Notes under the pieces: model-generated
Databases searched by the model: none
Seen by the model: the letters and a program-made list of their open reading frames with translations, nothing else
Told to the model about the DNA's origin: nothing
Assembly (NCBI RefSeq): GCF_014650595.1
Contig: NZ_BMVG01000052.1
Span: 1-44,176 of the forward strand
DNA length: 44,176 nt
DNA from: Streptomyces alanosinicus
GTDB lineage: Bacteria > Actinomycetota > Actinomycetes > Streptomycetales > Streptomycetaceae
Direction: 5' to 3'
Translations under genes and position numbers: made by a program
In this document: one piece after another, positions 8,537 through 16,392 of the stretch
How the letters are laid out: every line of letters begins with the position of its first letter
Numbering within the stretch: the first letter of the stretch is position 1

Positions 8537-10066
8537 TCAGGGAGCGCCGAACCAGTCGGAGAGCGCTTCGCGCAGCGCGGGTGCGGCGCCGGCGGCCGGT
8601 TCGTCGATGGCCGCGGCCCAGGCGATGTGGCCGTCCGGACGGATCAGGAGGGCGTCGGCCGGTCGGTCGTCGGTCTTGGCGGTGTGGACCTCGACGCGTT
8701 GCCGCCAGTCCTGGGCGGCCTGGCGGAGGTCCGGGCGGTCGGCGAGGTCGAGGAGTACGGGCCGGGCTGTGCGCAGGAGTCCGGCGACGCTGGTTGTGCC
8801 CTGGTCGGTGTGCAGGGTGAGGTCGGGTGCGAAGGTGCCGGCCAATGCGTGGTGGTCGGGGCCGGGCATCGGGTAGCGGATGTCGGCGCCGGAGAGGGCC
8901 GCTCCCATGCGGCGCAACGGCTGCTCGTCGACGAGCAGTTCCTGGAAGAGTGCGCGGAGCGCCTCGGCGGCCGGGTCGTGCGCGCGCCGCAGTGCCACCT
9001 GGGCTTGGGTGTGCAGCATGGTGCGGGCAGCCGCGAGGTGGCGTTCGTCGTGGTACGTGTCGAGCAGGCCGGCCGGTGCCCAGCCGTGGACGTCGGCGGC
9101 CAGCTTCCAGGCCAGGTTGACCGCGTCCAGCATGTCGGCATTGAGCGCCACACCGGTGGCGGGGAACAGATGCGCCGCGTCACCGGCCAGCAGGATCCGC
9201 CCGTCGCGATAGCGCTCGGCCTGCCGGGCCTTGAACGTGAACCGCGACAGCCGAAGAGGTTCTCCCACGGGCAGGTCCGCGCCGAGCACCCGGCGCACGC
9301 TGTCCTGGAGTTCGGGCACGGTCATCGGTGCGTCGTCGTCGTACTCGGTGGTCTCGTCTTCGATGGTGTAGAGGGAGACGACCTTGGAGGCGGGCGACGC
9401 GCCGACCGCGAACAGACCTCGGTCGGTCCGGGTGAAACCCGCGCGGATCGTGCCGAAGCCGGGGACGGTGAGACCGCCGTCGGCGAGCACGGTCACCGGA
9501 TCGGGCAAGGTGACCTGGGCCAGTCGATTGACCTCCGGGTAGGCGGTGCCGGGGAACGGAATACCGGCCCAGTCACGCACCCGGCTGCGTGCTCCGTCGC
9601 ACCCCACCAGGTAGCGGGCGGTCAGCCGGTGCGGCCCGTCCGGGCCGCGCACGTCCACGATCACCGCGGCGTCGTCCTGGCTGACCCCGGTCGCCTCGTG
9701 TCCGCGGCGGATGTCGACACCGAGTTCGCAGGCCCGGTCGTCGAGCAGGCGCTCAAGCTGCGGTTGCGGGAGCGGCAGGGCGTGCATCGGGGAGTCTGTC
9801 AGCTGGGTGAAGTCCAGATGCACACCGCCGAAGGGGAACCGGGGAGCCGGGACGGGGTCGGCGCAGGCTGCCTCGAAGCGTTCCAACAAGCCTCGGTAGC
9901 CCAGTAGTTGAAGGATCTGCCCGCCCAGGCCACCGGCCTTGGGTGTGTCCCGGCGCCGCGGCTGCCGCTCCAGGACCAGCGGGCGCACACCGGCCAGGCG
10001 CAGTTCACCGGCCAGCATCAGGCCGGTCGGGCCGGCTCCCACCACGATCACATCGGCGTCCGTCAC
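8537..10066 (-). CDS. FAD-dependent aromatic hydroxylase (Rox/PgaE-like)
   Basis: Start taken as GTG 10066, preceded by GGGGGAAG; about 509 residues. The Rossmann motif GAGPTGLMLAGEL, the DG motif LVGCDGARSRVRDWAG and the GD motif LLAGDAAHLFPATGVALNADMLDAVNLAWKL are all present, followed by the thioredoxin-like C-terminal domain of class A flavoprotein monooxygenases (VLLDLADRPDL...LLIRPDGHIAW). Relatives hydroxylate polyketides or inactivate rifamycins and tetracyclines. The gene diverges from a broken tetR, with two palindromes in between. The promoter (TTGACA, 18 nt, CAAACT) places transcription start at the inner palindrome, the classic drug-inducible arrangement. Losing the repressor would leave it constitutive. 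Confidence 0.85.
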   Translation of the reverse strand: MTDADVIVVGAGPTGLMLAGELRLAGVRPLVLERQPRRRDTPKAGGLGGQILQLLGYRGLLERFEAACADPVPAPRFPFGGVHLDFTQLTDSPMHALPLPQPQLERLLDDRACELGVDIRRGHEATGVSQDDAAVIVDVRGPDGPHRLTARYLVGCDGARSRVRDWAGIPFPGTAYPEVNRLAQVTLPDPVTVLADGGLTVPGFGTIRAGFTRTDRGLFAVGASPASKVVSLYTIEDETTEYDDDAPMTVPELQDSVRRVLGADLPVGEPLRLSRFTFKARQAERYRDGRILLAGDAAHLFPATGVALNADMLDAVNLAWKLAADVHGWAPAGLLDTYHDERHLAAARTMLHTQAQVALRRAHDPAAEALRALFQELLVDEQPLRRMGAALSGADIRYPMPGPDHHALAGTFAPDLTLHTDQGTTSVAGLLRTARPVLLDLADRPDLRQAAQDWRQRVEVHTAKTDDRPADALLIRPDGHIAWAAAIDEPAAGAAPALREALSDWFGAP

Positions 10067-10131
10067 TGGCCGCTTCCCCCACAGTCTTTCGATGGCTGTC
10101 TTTCGATGGCTGAACCAAGTCCGGCACGGCA

Positions 10132-10148
10132 CGGCACGGTCCGTGCCG
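10132..10148. promoter_or_regulatory. Palindromic operator 1 (TetR-type)
   Basis: CGGCACGG T CCGTGCCG, perfect 8-bp arms around one base, overlapping the predicted transcription start of the flavin monooxygenase gene. It shares the half-site CGGCACG with the second palindrome 38 bp away, so one regulator probably binds both. Confidence 0.65.
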
Positions 10149-10154
10149 GTAATG

Positions 10155-10184
10155 AGTTTGATCATCAGAGCCACGCGCTGTCAA
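10155..10184 (-). promoter_or_regulatory. Promoter of the flavin monooxygenase gene
   Basis: On the minus strand TTGACA (10184-10179), an 18-nt spacer and CAAACT (10160-10155; the actinobacterial -10 is often TAGACT or TANNNT). It lies between the two palindromes, which would let a TetR repressor block it. Confidence 0.5.
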
Positions 10185-10185
10185 T

Positions 10186-10204
10186 ACGGCACGTGTCGTG
10201 CCGT
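10186..10204. promoter_or_regulatory. Palindromic operator 2 (TetR-type)
   Basis: ACGGCACG TGT CGTGCCGT, perfect 8-bp arms around three bases, ending 12 bp before the tetR start codon. It is likely an autoregulatory site for the divergent tetR. Confidence 0.7.
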
Positions 10205-10216
10205 TAGAGTGGTGGC

Positions 10217-10427
10217 ATGACCGATCGCCGTGCCAGCCGTGCCGACAACCGAGCTGAAGCGATCATGAGGGCCACGCTCGACGTGGCCCTGGAGGTCGGC
10301 TACGCGAACCTCAGCATCGAGGCGGTCGCGGCCAGAGCCGGCGTCGGCAAGCACACCGTCTACCGCCGCTGGTCCTCGCGGGGCGCTGCTCACCCAGCTT
10401 GCCGTGAACGATGCCGCCTACGGTACC
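10217..10427 (+). pseudogene. TetR-family repressor, N-terminal DNA-binding part only
   Basis: From ATG 10217 the reading is a normal TetR N-terminus: RADNRAEAIMRATLDVALEVGY, then the HTH LSIEAVAARAGVGKHTVYRRW. After the recognition helix the frame breaks at about 10380 (a +1 change in CGGGGCGC; the repaired reading would be GALLTQLAVNDAAYG). By about 10428 it has become RHS-repeat sequence. The ligand-binding domain is absent, so the product could not dimerise normally. The N-terminal half is well preserved, so the break is recent. Confidence 0.75.
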
Positions 10428-12152
10428 CAGGACTTTGACGGGCTGGGCCGGATGACGGCCACCGCCTCAGGCGGACGCAGCTGGTCCTACACCTACGCCA
10501 GCGACACAGATCCCCGTCCCGCATCGGTCACCGGATCCGACAACAAGATCTACACCTACACATACATTCCGCAACTCGACAACGCCGTCTCCTCGGTACA
10601 GGCCGGCACGCTCAGCCAAACGTTCACCCGTGACAAAACCACCGGTGCCCTCACCGCAGCGACCGAAGGCGCCACCACGCTCGGCTACACCTACTACCCC
10701 TCGGGCCTGCCCGAAACCGAAACCACCACGATCACCGGACAGCCCCAGACCACCACGACCTCGTCCTACACCGTCAACGGTCTCGCCCACACCTATACCG
10801 GGGCCGACGGTGCCCTCGAGACGATCACCCGCGACAGCTGGGGCCGGATCTCGGCGGTGGCCGACCCAGACATGCAGGTCACCGTGAACTACGACGACGC
10901 CTCTCGCCTGAGCGGGTGGCAGGCCCAAGACCTGGCGTCGCAATACACCCTGACCACGACGCTGACCCGGGACGACGTCGGCCGTGAGATCACGCGCACC
11001 ATCGTCGACAGCCAAGGCGACTCCTGGACGCTCACCCAGACCTGGCAGGCCAACGATCTGCTCAGCGCACGGACGTTGAGCATCGGTAGCACGATGCTGC
11101 GTGAGGAGTCGTTCACCTACAACAGTCGAAACCAGCTGACAGGGTATGCCTGCACGGGAGAATCGCTCCCGCGCGATGAGTACAACAACGTGATCGCAAG
11201 CCAGACCTTCGCCTACGACGACTACGGCAACGTCACCAGCTGCCAGACCGACTTCTCCGACCAGACGTCCGACACAGCGACCTACCACTTCGCCAACGGC
11301 TCCGACCCCTGCCAGCTGACCGGCATCACACACACCCACCCCGGCTACCCGTCCTCGACCGACCTGCGCCACGACGCGGCCGGACGGTTGAGCACCGACG
11401 AAGCCGGGAACACCCTCGCCTACGACGACCTGGGCCGGCTGCAGTCGGTCGGCTCGGTCACCAGTTACGGATACGACCCGCTGAACCGGCTGCTGAGCCA
11501 GGTCGCCACCGATGGCACTACCCACGTGCTGTCCTACCGGGCCGACACGCTCGCATCGGTGGCCATCGGCGACCAGCACACCCGCCTGCTGCGGTTCGGC
11601 CAGACATGCGTGGCCCAGCACAGCGATGGCCAGCAGAGCGAAACCCGGCTGCTGGGGATCGACGGCCAGCAGACCGTGCTGATGGCCGGCACGCCCACGA
11701 GGCACGAGGACTACGCCTACACCGCCTACGGCTACCGCCCGGGCGCCACGGCTGACAGCGTCCTGGGCTTCACCGGTCAACACACCAACCTGGCAACCGG
11801 CTGCTATCACCTGGGGAATGGCTACCGCCTCTATCACCCGGGCCTGATGCGGTTCACTGCCCCCGACAGCCTGAGCCCCTTCGGCACGGGCGGCATCAAC
11901 CCCTACGCCTACTGCCACGGCGACCCCATCAACCGCACCGATCCCACCGGACGCCTCGGCCTCAAAGACAAGTCGGCGTCGGCCGCCTGGAACTCCCACC
12001 ACTGGGCGGCGTCGATCGACTCAAGCAACAGCTCGTACCAGACAGCATCACTCGCCAGCCGCGACTCGGTCCTGGACACGCCCATCCGGCAACCGGACGG
12101 GTCGAACGGATTGAAGTCCGCCCTGGACGACATCGAAGAGACGAGCCTCTAG
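10428..12152 (+). pseudogene. RHS/YD-repeat protein, C-terminal part fused to tetR remnant
   Basis: About 575 residues of YD-repeat protein: FDGLGRMTATASGG, FAYDDYGNVTSC, LRHDAAGRLSTDEAGNTLAYDDLGRL and YGYDPLNRLLS are typical repeats of the RHS shell. The conserved core closes with LGNGYRLYHPGLMRFTAPDS and NPYAYCHGDPINRTDPTG. After DPTG a 60-residue variable tip follows (from RLGLKDKSASAAW), which in full RHS proteins is a toxin or effector; this one is unrecognised. Normal RHS proteins exceed 1000 residues and have a secretion region, so the N-terminal part is missing. No immunity gene is evident downstream. Confidence 0.75.
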
Positions 12153-12374
12153 CCCCATCTCCAGACCGACACCGATCACAGCTTCGCCCCGGGCCAGCGC
12201 CAAGGTGAAACGGCGCTCGGCCTGCCGCTTGCACGAGCGCATACGGCAGGCCGATCGCGGCAGGATACGGAACCAACGGAGCCCCCGGGCTGACGAGCCG
12301 AGACTTCAACCACCTCGCTCAACAGCCCAGGGGCTCCGACCGTTCTCCACCGTTGCGGCCGTGCCCGAAGGGCC
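12153..12374. other. Intergenic stretch after the RHS fragment
   Basis: No gene supported. Several short frames exist on both strands, but none looks like a protein family. If the RHS tip is a toxin an immunity gene would be expected here; I do not see a convincing one. Confidence 0.4.
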
Positions 12375-12495
12375 AAGATCGTGAGACACGATGCTGTGTC
12401 CCATGAATGAGACAAGCCGAAGACACGCAGGTCGCCGCAACGGAACGGGACATTCCAATTGAGGGCCTACACCCGGTGTAGGTTCGCATTTCTGG
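12375..12495 (+). repeat. Dispersed repeat, copy A
   Basis: About 115 bp related to 27068-27190 in the same orientation. Shared blocks include CAAGATCG, GTGTCCC, TGAGACA, CGGAACGGGACATTCCA and CCTACA. It carries TGTCCC/GGGACA in both orientations and the palindrome CCTACACCCGGTGTAGG at 12466-12482. Multiple short repeated motifs of this sort are typical of transposon ends. No transposase belonging to it is visible here. Confidence 0.6.
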
Positions 12496-12540
12496 TGTCC
12501 CTTTCTCGTTGACCGTGGCCTTTGTCCGGCCCAAGGGACA
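12496..12540. repeat. Inverted repeat TGTCCCTT...AAGGGACA
   Basis: TGTCCCTT (12496-12503) and AAGGGACA (12533-12540) are perfect 8-bp arms separated by 29 bp, next to repeat copy A and continuing its TGTCCC motif. Possibly part of the same element end. Confidence 0.4.
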
Positions 12541-12819
12541 GCGTCATGAGACGCCCCCCTGTCCTGTCGCATTGAAGCTGTCGGATTCTCACTCGTTCTC
12601 GTCCGTGGTGGCAGATTCTCGTGGCGGTGTGCTCTGAGTGGCGGCGTTTGCTTCGTTCGTGGGGTTTGATCTCACTTCGCTGGTCTCGTTCTCAGTGCAC
12701 CTGTCAGGGGCGCTGTCGGCATGTACGTGAGTGCTGGTGGTGGCGATGGACCTGGATCTGGTCGAGGTCGAGTGGGCTGACGGGGATGGTGGAGGGTGTC
12801 CAGCCGCCACGTACACCTC

Positions 12820-13259
12820 TGCGCCCGCGCCAGCCAGTCGGCGACTTCGCCGATGGCGTGGTCCTCGGCTTGGTGCAGCGCGGGGCGGACCACCGTGCTG
12901 ATCTGGTCGGCTGTGGTTGGTTCGATCCGCTTCTCGCGCAGGTGCCTGAGCGGTTCGGCGCGGACGGCTTCCGCGCGCCGCTCGTTGTGCCAGATCTCGT
13001 CGGCCAGCCACGACGTCAGCTTCACCAGGTCGGTGCCGGTGCACTCGTGCCAGCCGGTCAGATCCCGGATCTCGGTGCGGTGTCGCTTGGTCGTACGGGA
13101 GGTGAAGGCGTACTGCGCGAGCTCACGGGCAGCCACCTGAACCTGGCGGGCGACGTGCTCGACCGCGTCTCGCGGCAGCTCCAGCCACGGCTTGGGGAAC
13201 CGGCCCGCCACAACAGGAATTTCAGGACCGCCGTTTGACCCGGCGTACGTGCAGGGCAT
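12820..13259 (-). pseudogene. Tn3-family transposase, N-terminal (DUF4158) fragment
   Basis: About 145 residues resembling the N-terminal domain of Tn3-type transposases: GRFPKPWLELPRDAVEHVARQV, then TKRHRTEIRDLTGWHECT, LTSWLADEIWHNER and LREKRIEPTTADQISTVVRPALHQAEDHAIGEVADWL. The sequence turns into low-complexity Pro/Arg-rich reading after that, and the catalytic DDE domain is absent. A remnant of an old transposon. Confidence 0.65.
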
Positions 13260-13285
13260 TCAGCGGCCCACTACAGGAGATCGAA

Positions 13286-13309
13286 GGGGGCGGGGCGCGG
13301 CCCCTCCCG
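13286..13309 (-). terminator. Possible GC-rich terminator after the pentapeptide gene
   Basis: GGGGC, loop GCG, GCCCC within a longer G-run/C-run stretch, 25-50 bp downstream of the pentapeptide-repeat gene. The stem is short and could be a chance GC stretch. Confidence 0.3.
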
Positions 13310-13333
13310 GACCGGCTGTGTCGTTCCTGGGTA

Positions 13334-14113
13334 TCAGTTGAGGACGGTCAGGCCGAGAGCGGCGCTGATCTGGGCGGCTTGGTCGGGGGAGATGACCGCG
13401 CCGCGGAGTTGGGTGGCCAGGTCGAGGGTTAGTTCGCCGAGGTCGGCGCCGCATAGGTCGGCGCCGGTGAAGTCGGCGGCTCGTAGGTTGGCGTCGGCGA
13501 GTCGGCAGTCTTCGAGGGTGGTGTCGCGGAAGTCGACGCCGCCGAGGTCGGCTTCGGTGAAACGGATGCCGGTCAGGTGGTTGCCGCGCAGGCTGAGGCC
13601 GTTGAGGTTGGCCACGGCCAGGTTGCAGCGGGTGAAGGTGATGCCCAGTCCGCGATGCCTGGTGAGGCGGGCTCCGATCATGCGGCAGCCGGTGAAGGTG
13701 GCGCCGCCGAGCATGGCACCGCTCCATTTGGTGTTGGCGAGGTCGGCGCCGTCGCAGAGCAGGTCGCCGCAGTCGGCGTCGGTGAAGTTCGCGCCCGCCG
13801 CGCTGCCGCGGTCGATGCGAGCCTGGTCGAGCAGCGCGCCGGTGAAGTCGGCTGTGTGGGCGGTGCAGTCGGTGAAGACGGCCTCGGCGAGGTGGGCGCC
13901 GCGCAGCGTGGCCTGGGTGAAGGTGCAGCGGGTGAATGTCCGGGGCGCGGCGGCGGGATTCTTGAGGGCTGCGCGCAGGTCCAGGCCGGTGAAGTCGACG
14001 TCTTCGAGGTCAGTGCTGGTGGCGAGTAGCGTCAAGGGATCCGCGGCGGGGGCGGCGCCGCTGGGCGTGTGGGTGGCGTTGTGGCCGTTGGACGGCGGTG
14101 GTGTGTCGGTCAC
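13334..14113 (-). CDS. Pentapeptide-repeat protein
   Basis: 259 residues from GTG 14113 (ribosome site GAGAGGG). From about residue 38 to 235 the A(D/N)LxX pattern recurs: VDFTGLDLRAA, TFTQATLRGAHLAEAVF, ADFTGALLDQARI, LLCDGADLANTKWSGAMLGGA, ANLNGLSLRGNHL, VDFRDTTLEDCRLADANLRA, ADFTGADLCGADLGEL. This builds a right-handed quadrilateral beta-helix. Qnr and MfpA proteins of this fold mimic DNA and protect gyrase; self-resistance versions occur in gyrase-poison producers. The N-terminal 35 residues are Pro/Ala-rich. It starts 40 bp after the exporter-like gene, probably the same operon. Confidence 0.9.
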   Translation of the reverse strand: MTDTPPPSNGHNATHTPSGAAPAADPLTLLATSTDLEDVDFTGLDLRAALKNPAAAPRTFTRCTFTQATLRGAHLAEAVFTDCTAHTADFTGALLDQARIDRGSAAGANFTDADCGDLLCDGADLANTKWSGAMLGGATFTGCRMIGARLTRHRGLGITFTRCNLAVANLNGLSLRGNHLTGIRFTEADLGGVDFRDTTLEDCRLADANLRAADFTGADLCGADLGELTLDLATQLRGAVISPDQAAQISAALGLTVLN

Positions 14114-14153
14114 GGTTTCCCTCTCGTGTGCGGCAGGGCGCGGTGGGTTGTTG

Positions 14154-15233
14154 TTAGCGGCTGGTAGATGGCACGGCCTGGAGAGGCAGAGGGGCCCTGT
14201 CGTCGGAGGTTTCCTTGCGGCCGGTGGAGCGGCGGGCCTTGAGGGTGTCGTAAGCGGCGGTCAGCGCGAGGCCGGCGATGGCCCATAGGGCCAAGGTGAG
14301 CCAGTAGTCGGCGATGCCGTTGCCGTCGAAGTACATGATCTGGCGCAGGCTGCCGGAGGTTGAGGTCAGCGGCAGGACGTCGTGGAAGGCGCGGACGAGC
14401 GCGGGCATGGTGTCGATGGGCAGGGCCGCGCCGGAGGCGGGCATGCCGAGGAACATGAAAATCGCGGCGGCGGGCAGGGCGGTCAGCCGTCCGCAGAAGC
14501 GGGAGAGCAGCAAGGTACCCATGCCGACGGCCATGACGGTGAGCCAGCCGGTGACCCAGATGGCGGGGGCGGATCCGTGCAGGGCACCCAGGACCGGTCC
14601 GGCGACGGCCCAGATGGTGATGGTGGTGACGGCGCCGAAGGCGGCGAGTGCGGCTACGGCGCGGCGTCGTTTGAGGGCCGGTCCGAAGGCGGTCGTGAGG
14701 ACGACGACGGGGAGGTAGCCCGCGAGGGTCAGGCCGATGGAGGCGTACATGGTGGTGGTGTCGCTGGTGTCGTGGGGGCTGAGCGGGACCAGGTCGCGGA
14801 CCTGGAGGAACTGGCGCTGCTGGACGGCGGCGTTCTCGAAGGGCGCGGCGGCCATGGTCACGCCGGCGGCTCCGGCGGCGGAGGCGACGTAGAGGACGGG
14901 CCCGTTGGGCTGCGCTGGTTGGGCGAAGGAGGTGCTGGCCGTGCCGGCGGTGCGGTCGCCCGGGGACGGCGCGGGGACGTACGCGGCTGCCACGGTCCGG
15001 TGTTCGACCAGCTGGCGAGCTCGTTCACTCGTGGTGACAGTGGTGATGTCGTAGGCGTGGCCCACCGCCTTCTGCAGCGAGGCGGCGAGCGGGGCGGTCT
15101 GGGCCGGTGGTCCGGCGACCGCGACTTTCATCTCGTGCGGGGCCGGTGCGTGCATGGCGGCGGTGTAGACGCCGACCAGCAGCACGGACAGGGCGAACGG
15201 GAACAGCAGGGCCTGCATGATCTTTCGGGCCAC
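14154..15233 (-). CDS. ABC-2/YhgE-like integral membrane protein
   Basis: 359 residues from GTG 15233, chosen because AGGAGGATCC precedes it. One N-terminal membrane segment (LLFPFALSVLLVGVYTAAM), then an extracellular domain of about 130 residues, then about five to six membrane segments from LAGYLPVVVLTTAFGPAL onwards. This topology is that of YhgE/Pip or SNG1-type proteins and ABC-2 export permeases. No ATPase gene is adjacent. Divergent from marR across a long palindrome, so it is probably MarR-controlled, and probably drug efflux or envelope related. It is co-directional with the pentapeptide-repeat gene. Confidence 0.7.
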   Translation of the reverse strand: MARKIMQALLFPFALSVLLVGVYTAAMHAPAPHEMKVAVAGPPAQTAPLAASLQKAVGHAYDITTVTTSERARQLVEHRTVAAAYVPAPSPGDRTAGTASTSFAQPAQPNGPVLYVASAAGAAGVTMAAAPFENAAVQQRQFLQVRDLVPLSPHDTSDTTTMYASIGLTLAGYLPVVVLTTAFGPALKRRRAVAALAAFGAVTTITIWAVAGPVLGALHGSAPAIWVTGWLTVMAVGMGTLLLSRFCGRLTALPAAAIFMFLGMPASGAALPIDTMPALVRAFHDVLPLTSTSGSLRQIMYFDGNGIADYWLTLALWAIAGLALTAAYDTLKARRSTGRKETSDDRAPLPLQAVPSTSR

Positions 15234-15284
15234 GGATCCTCCTAGGGCTGGGCTGGCGAGGCTGCGGCCAGTACGCCGCAATAC

Positions 15285-15328
15285 GCATCTCTGAAGATAC
15301 ATCTATCATGATGCATCTTGAGAGATGT
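15285..15328. promoter_or_regulatory. Long palindromic MarR operator
   Basis: A 19-bp arm beginning GCATCTCTGAAGATACATC (15285-15303) is an inverted copy of 15310-15328 with 16 of 19 matches around a 6-bp centre TATCAT. The inner arms AAGATACATC/GATGCATCTT match at 9 of 10. It lies between the divergent permease and marR genes and could hold one or two MarR dimers. Confidence 0.75.
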
Positions 15329-15361
15329 ACTATCGGGGTGTTCCCAGAGGAGGGCTCGCAC

Positions 15362-15826
15362 GTGGTACCGACCAGTTCCCTGAACCTTGCCGACCTGCAC
15401 CAGCTCGGCAGGCGGCTCACCGCCGCCGCGACCGCAGCCATGAAGGACTCCTCCGACCTGGGGCCCACCGAGCTCCTGGTGCTGGAATGCCTGTACACCG
15501 CCGGCCCGCAACCGGTCGGCGCGATCGCCCACCGCACCGGCTTCGCCCAAAGCCGCGTCTCCACGGTGATCGCGGCACTACGCGAGAGGGGACTCGTCGA
15601 ACTGAGCACCGACGCAGCCGACCGGCGCCGAACCATCGCCAAGATCGCCGAACACGCCCGCACCCAGGCACACCACGCCAGAAGCCGGGACGCCGAACCG
15701 ACCCTCCGCCAGCTGCTCCTGGAGGCGTCGGACGCGGAGATCTCGCAGACACTCGCCGCCCTTGGCAACCTCCATGCCGCCCTGGGCAAGGCGGTGCCAG
15801 AACCATCCGAGGCCACCAACGGCTGA
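15362..15826 (+). CDS. MarR-family transcriptional regulator
   Basis: 154 residues from GTG 15362, selected for its GAGGAGGGC ribosome site. The winged helix is clear: LGPTELLVLECLYTAGPQPVGAIAHRTGFAQSRVSTVIAALRERGLVEL, then the wing STDAADRRRTIAKI, flanked by dimerisation helices. The D-x-R-R-R wing is typical for MarR. It diverges from the permease/pentapeptide pair, with a 44-bp palindrome between, and likely represses both sides until a ligand releases it. Confidence 0.88.
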   Translation: MVPTSSLNLADLHQLGRRLTAAATAAMKDSSDLGPTELLVLECLYTAGPQPVGAIAHRTGFAQSRVSTVIAALRERGLVELSTDAADRRRTIAKIAEHARTQAHHARSRDAEPTLRQLLLEASDAEISQTLAALGNLHAALGKAVPEPSEATNG

Positions 15827-15987
15827 CAGGCAAGGGGGCCGCGACCGTGTGCCGAGTGGCGACGCCCTCGGCAGACCTTGCGATAGGAAGACAGCCCACC
15901 GAGGCCGCCTCCGGCGGCCGGACCCGGCGAGACTGGGTCGGCGTCGAGGCGCTTCCGTCTCTATCGTCAACGGGGCTTCCGCAAAAG

Positions 15988-16034
15988 CCAGGTCGTTTGA
16001 GAACTACGAGCCCCGGCGTTCTCAAATCACCTGG
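15988..16034. repeat. 17-bp inverted repeat with 13-nt loop
   Basis: CCAGGTCGTTTGAGAAC (15988-16004) pairs with GTTCTCAAATCACCTGG (16018-16034), 15 of 17 positions, around TACGAGCCCCGGC. A smaller hairpin GGCTT/AAGCC overlaps its left side. No gene ends close by except marR 160 bp upstream. It could be a terminator, a small RNA stem, or the foot of a lost mobile element. Confidence 0.5.
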
Positions 16035-16305
16035 CAGCCCAGCAGGTCAGTAGCCCCCCATTCGCCAGATGCACTGCGACAGGACACCCCCTGTGATCGT
16101 TGACTCATTGCAGCTGTTGGCGACCGGGGGCTCTACTTACCGCCTCGCCGAAAATCCAACGGCACAGGCCCTGATCTGGCCCGCAGCCGTAGAAGTAGTC
16201 GGCCCGTTGGGCTGAATGTTTGATGTGGTGATGGGAGGGGCCGATCGCGGTGTCCCGGCACAGCTGGAGCGTGTACCGCGGTACGGACAGCTCGATCCCG
16301 CACCG

Positions 16306-16325
16306 GACCGGCGCCAGCGCCGGTC
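16306..16325 (-). terminator. Terminator of the PKS operon
   Basis: GACCGGCG, loop CCAG, CGCCGGTC is a perfect 8-bp stem about 70 bp after the stop of the last operon gene on the minus strand. Confidence 0.55.
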
Positions 16326-16392
16326 AGTAGAACTCCCGGCCGCCTTCAGCCAGCCCCCGTGTACGGGATGACAGGCGTGAATGGCTCGGCAG

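Larger units (their letters stand above)
15827..16392. other. Gene-poor stretch between marR and the PKS operon
   Basis: No gene supported in 566 bp. It holds a strong inverted repeat (15988-16034) and a terminator-like hairpin (16306-16325), listed separately. Open frames on the plus strand are Arg/Pro-rich and look like antisense or frame-shifted noise. Confidence 0.5.

Noticed and set aside
8528..9907. 459-codon open frame on the plus strand
   Set aside because: It is antisense to the flavin monooxygenase, whose strand has all family motifs; long antisense frames are expected in GC-rich DNA.
10067..10174. Upstream start (position 10174) for the flavin monooxygenase
   Set aside because: It would translate through the promoter and one palindrome; GTG 10066 has a good ribosome site and places the GxGxxG motif near the N-terminus.
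10467..12002. 511-codon open frame on the minus strand
   Set aside because: Antisense of the RHS repeat region; Gly/Val-rich with no family pattern.
12375..12495. Repeat A as a Tn3 terminal inverted repeat
   Set aside because: Tn3 ends begin with GGGG(T/C)C-type 38-bp repeats; this sequence does not, although a Tn3 transposase fragment lies close by.
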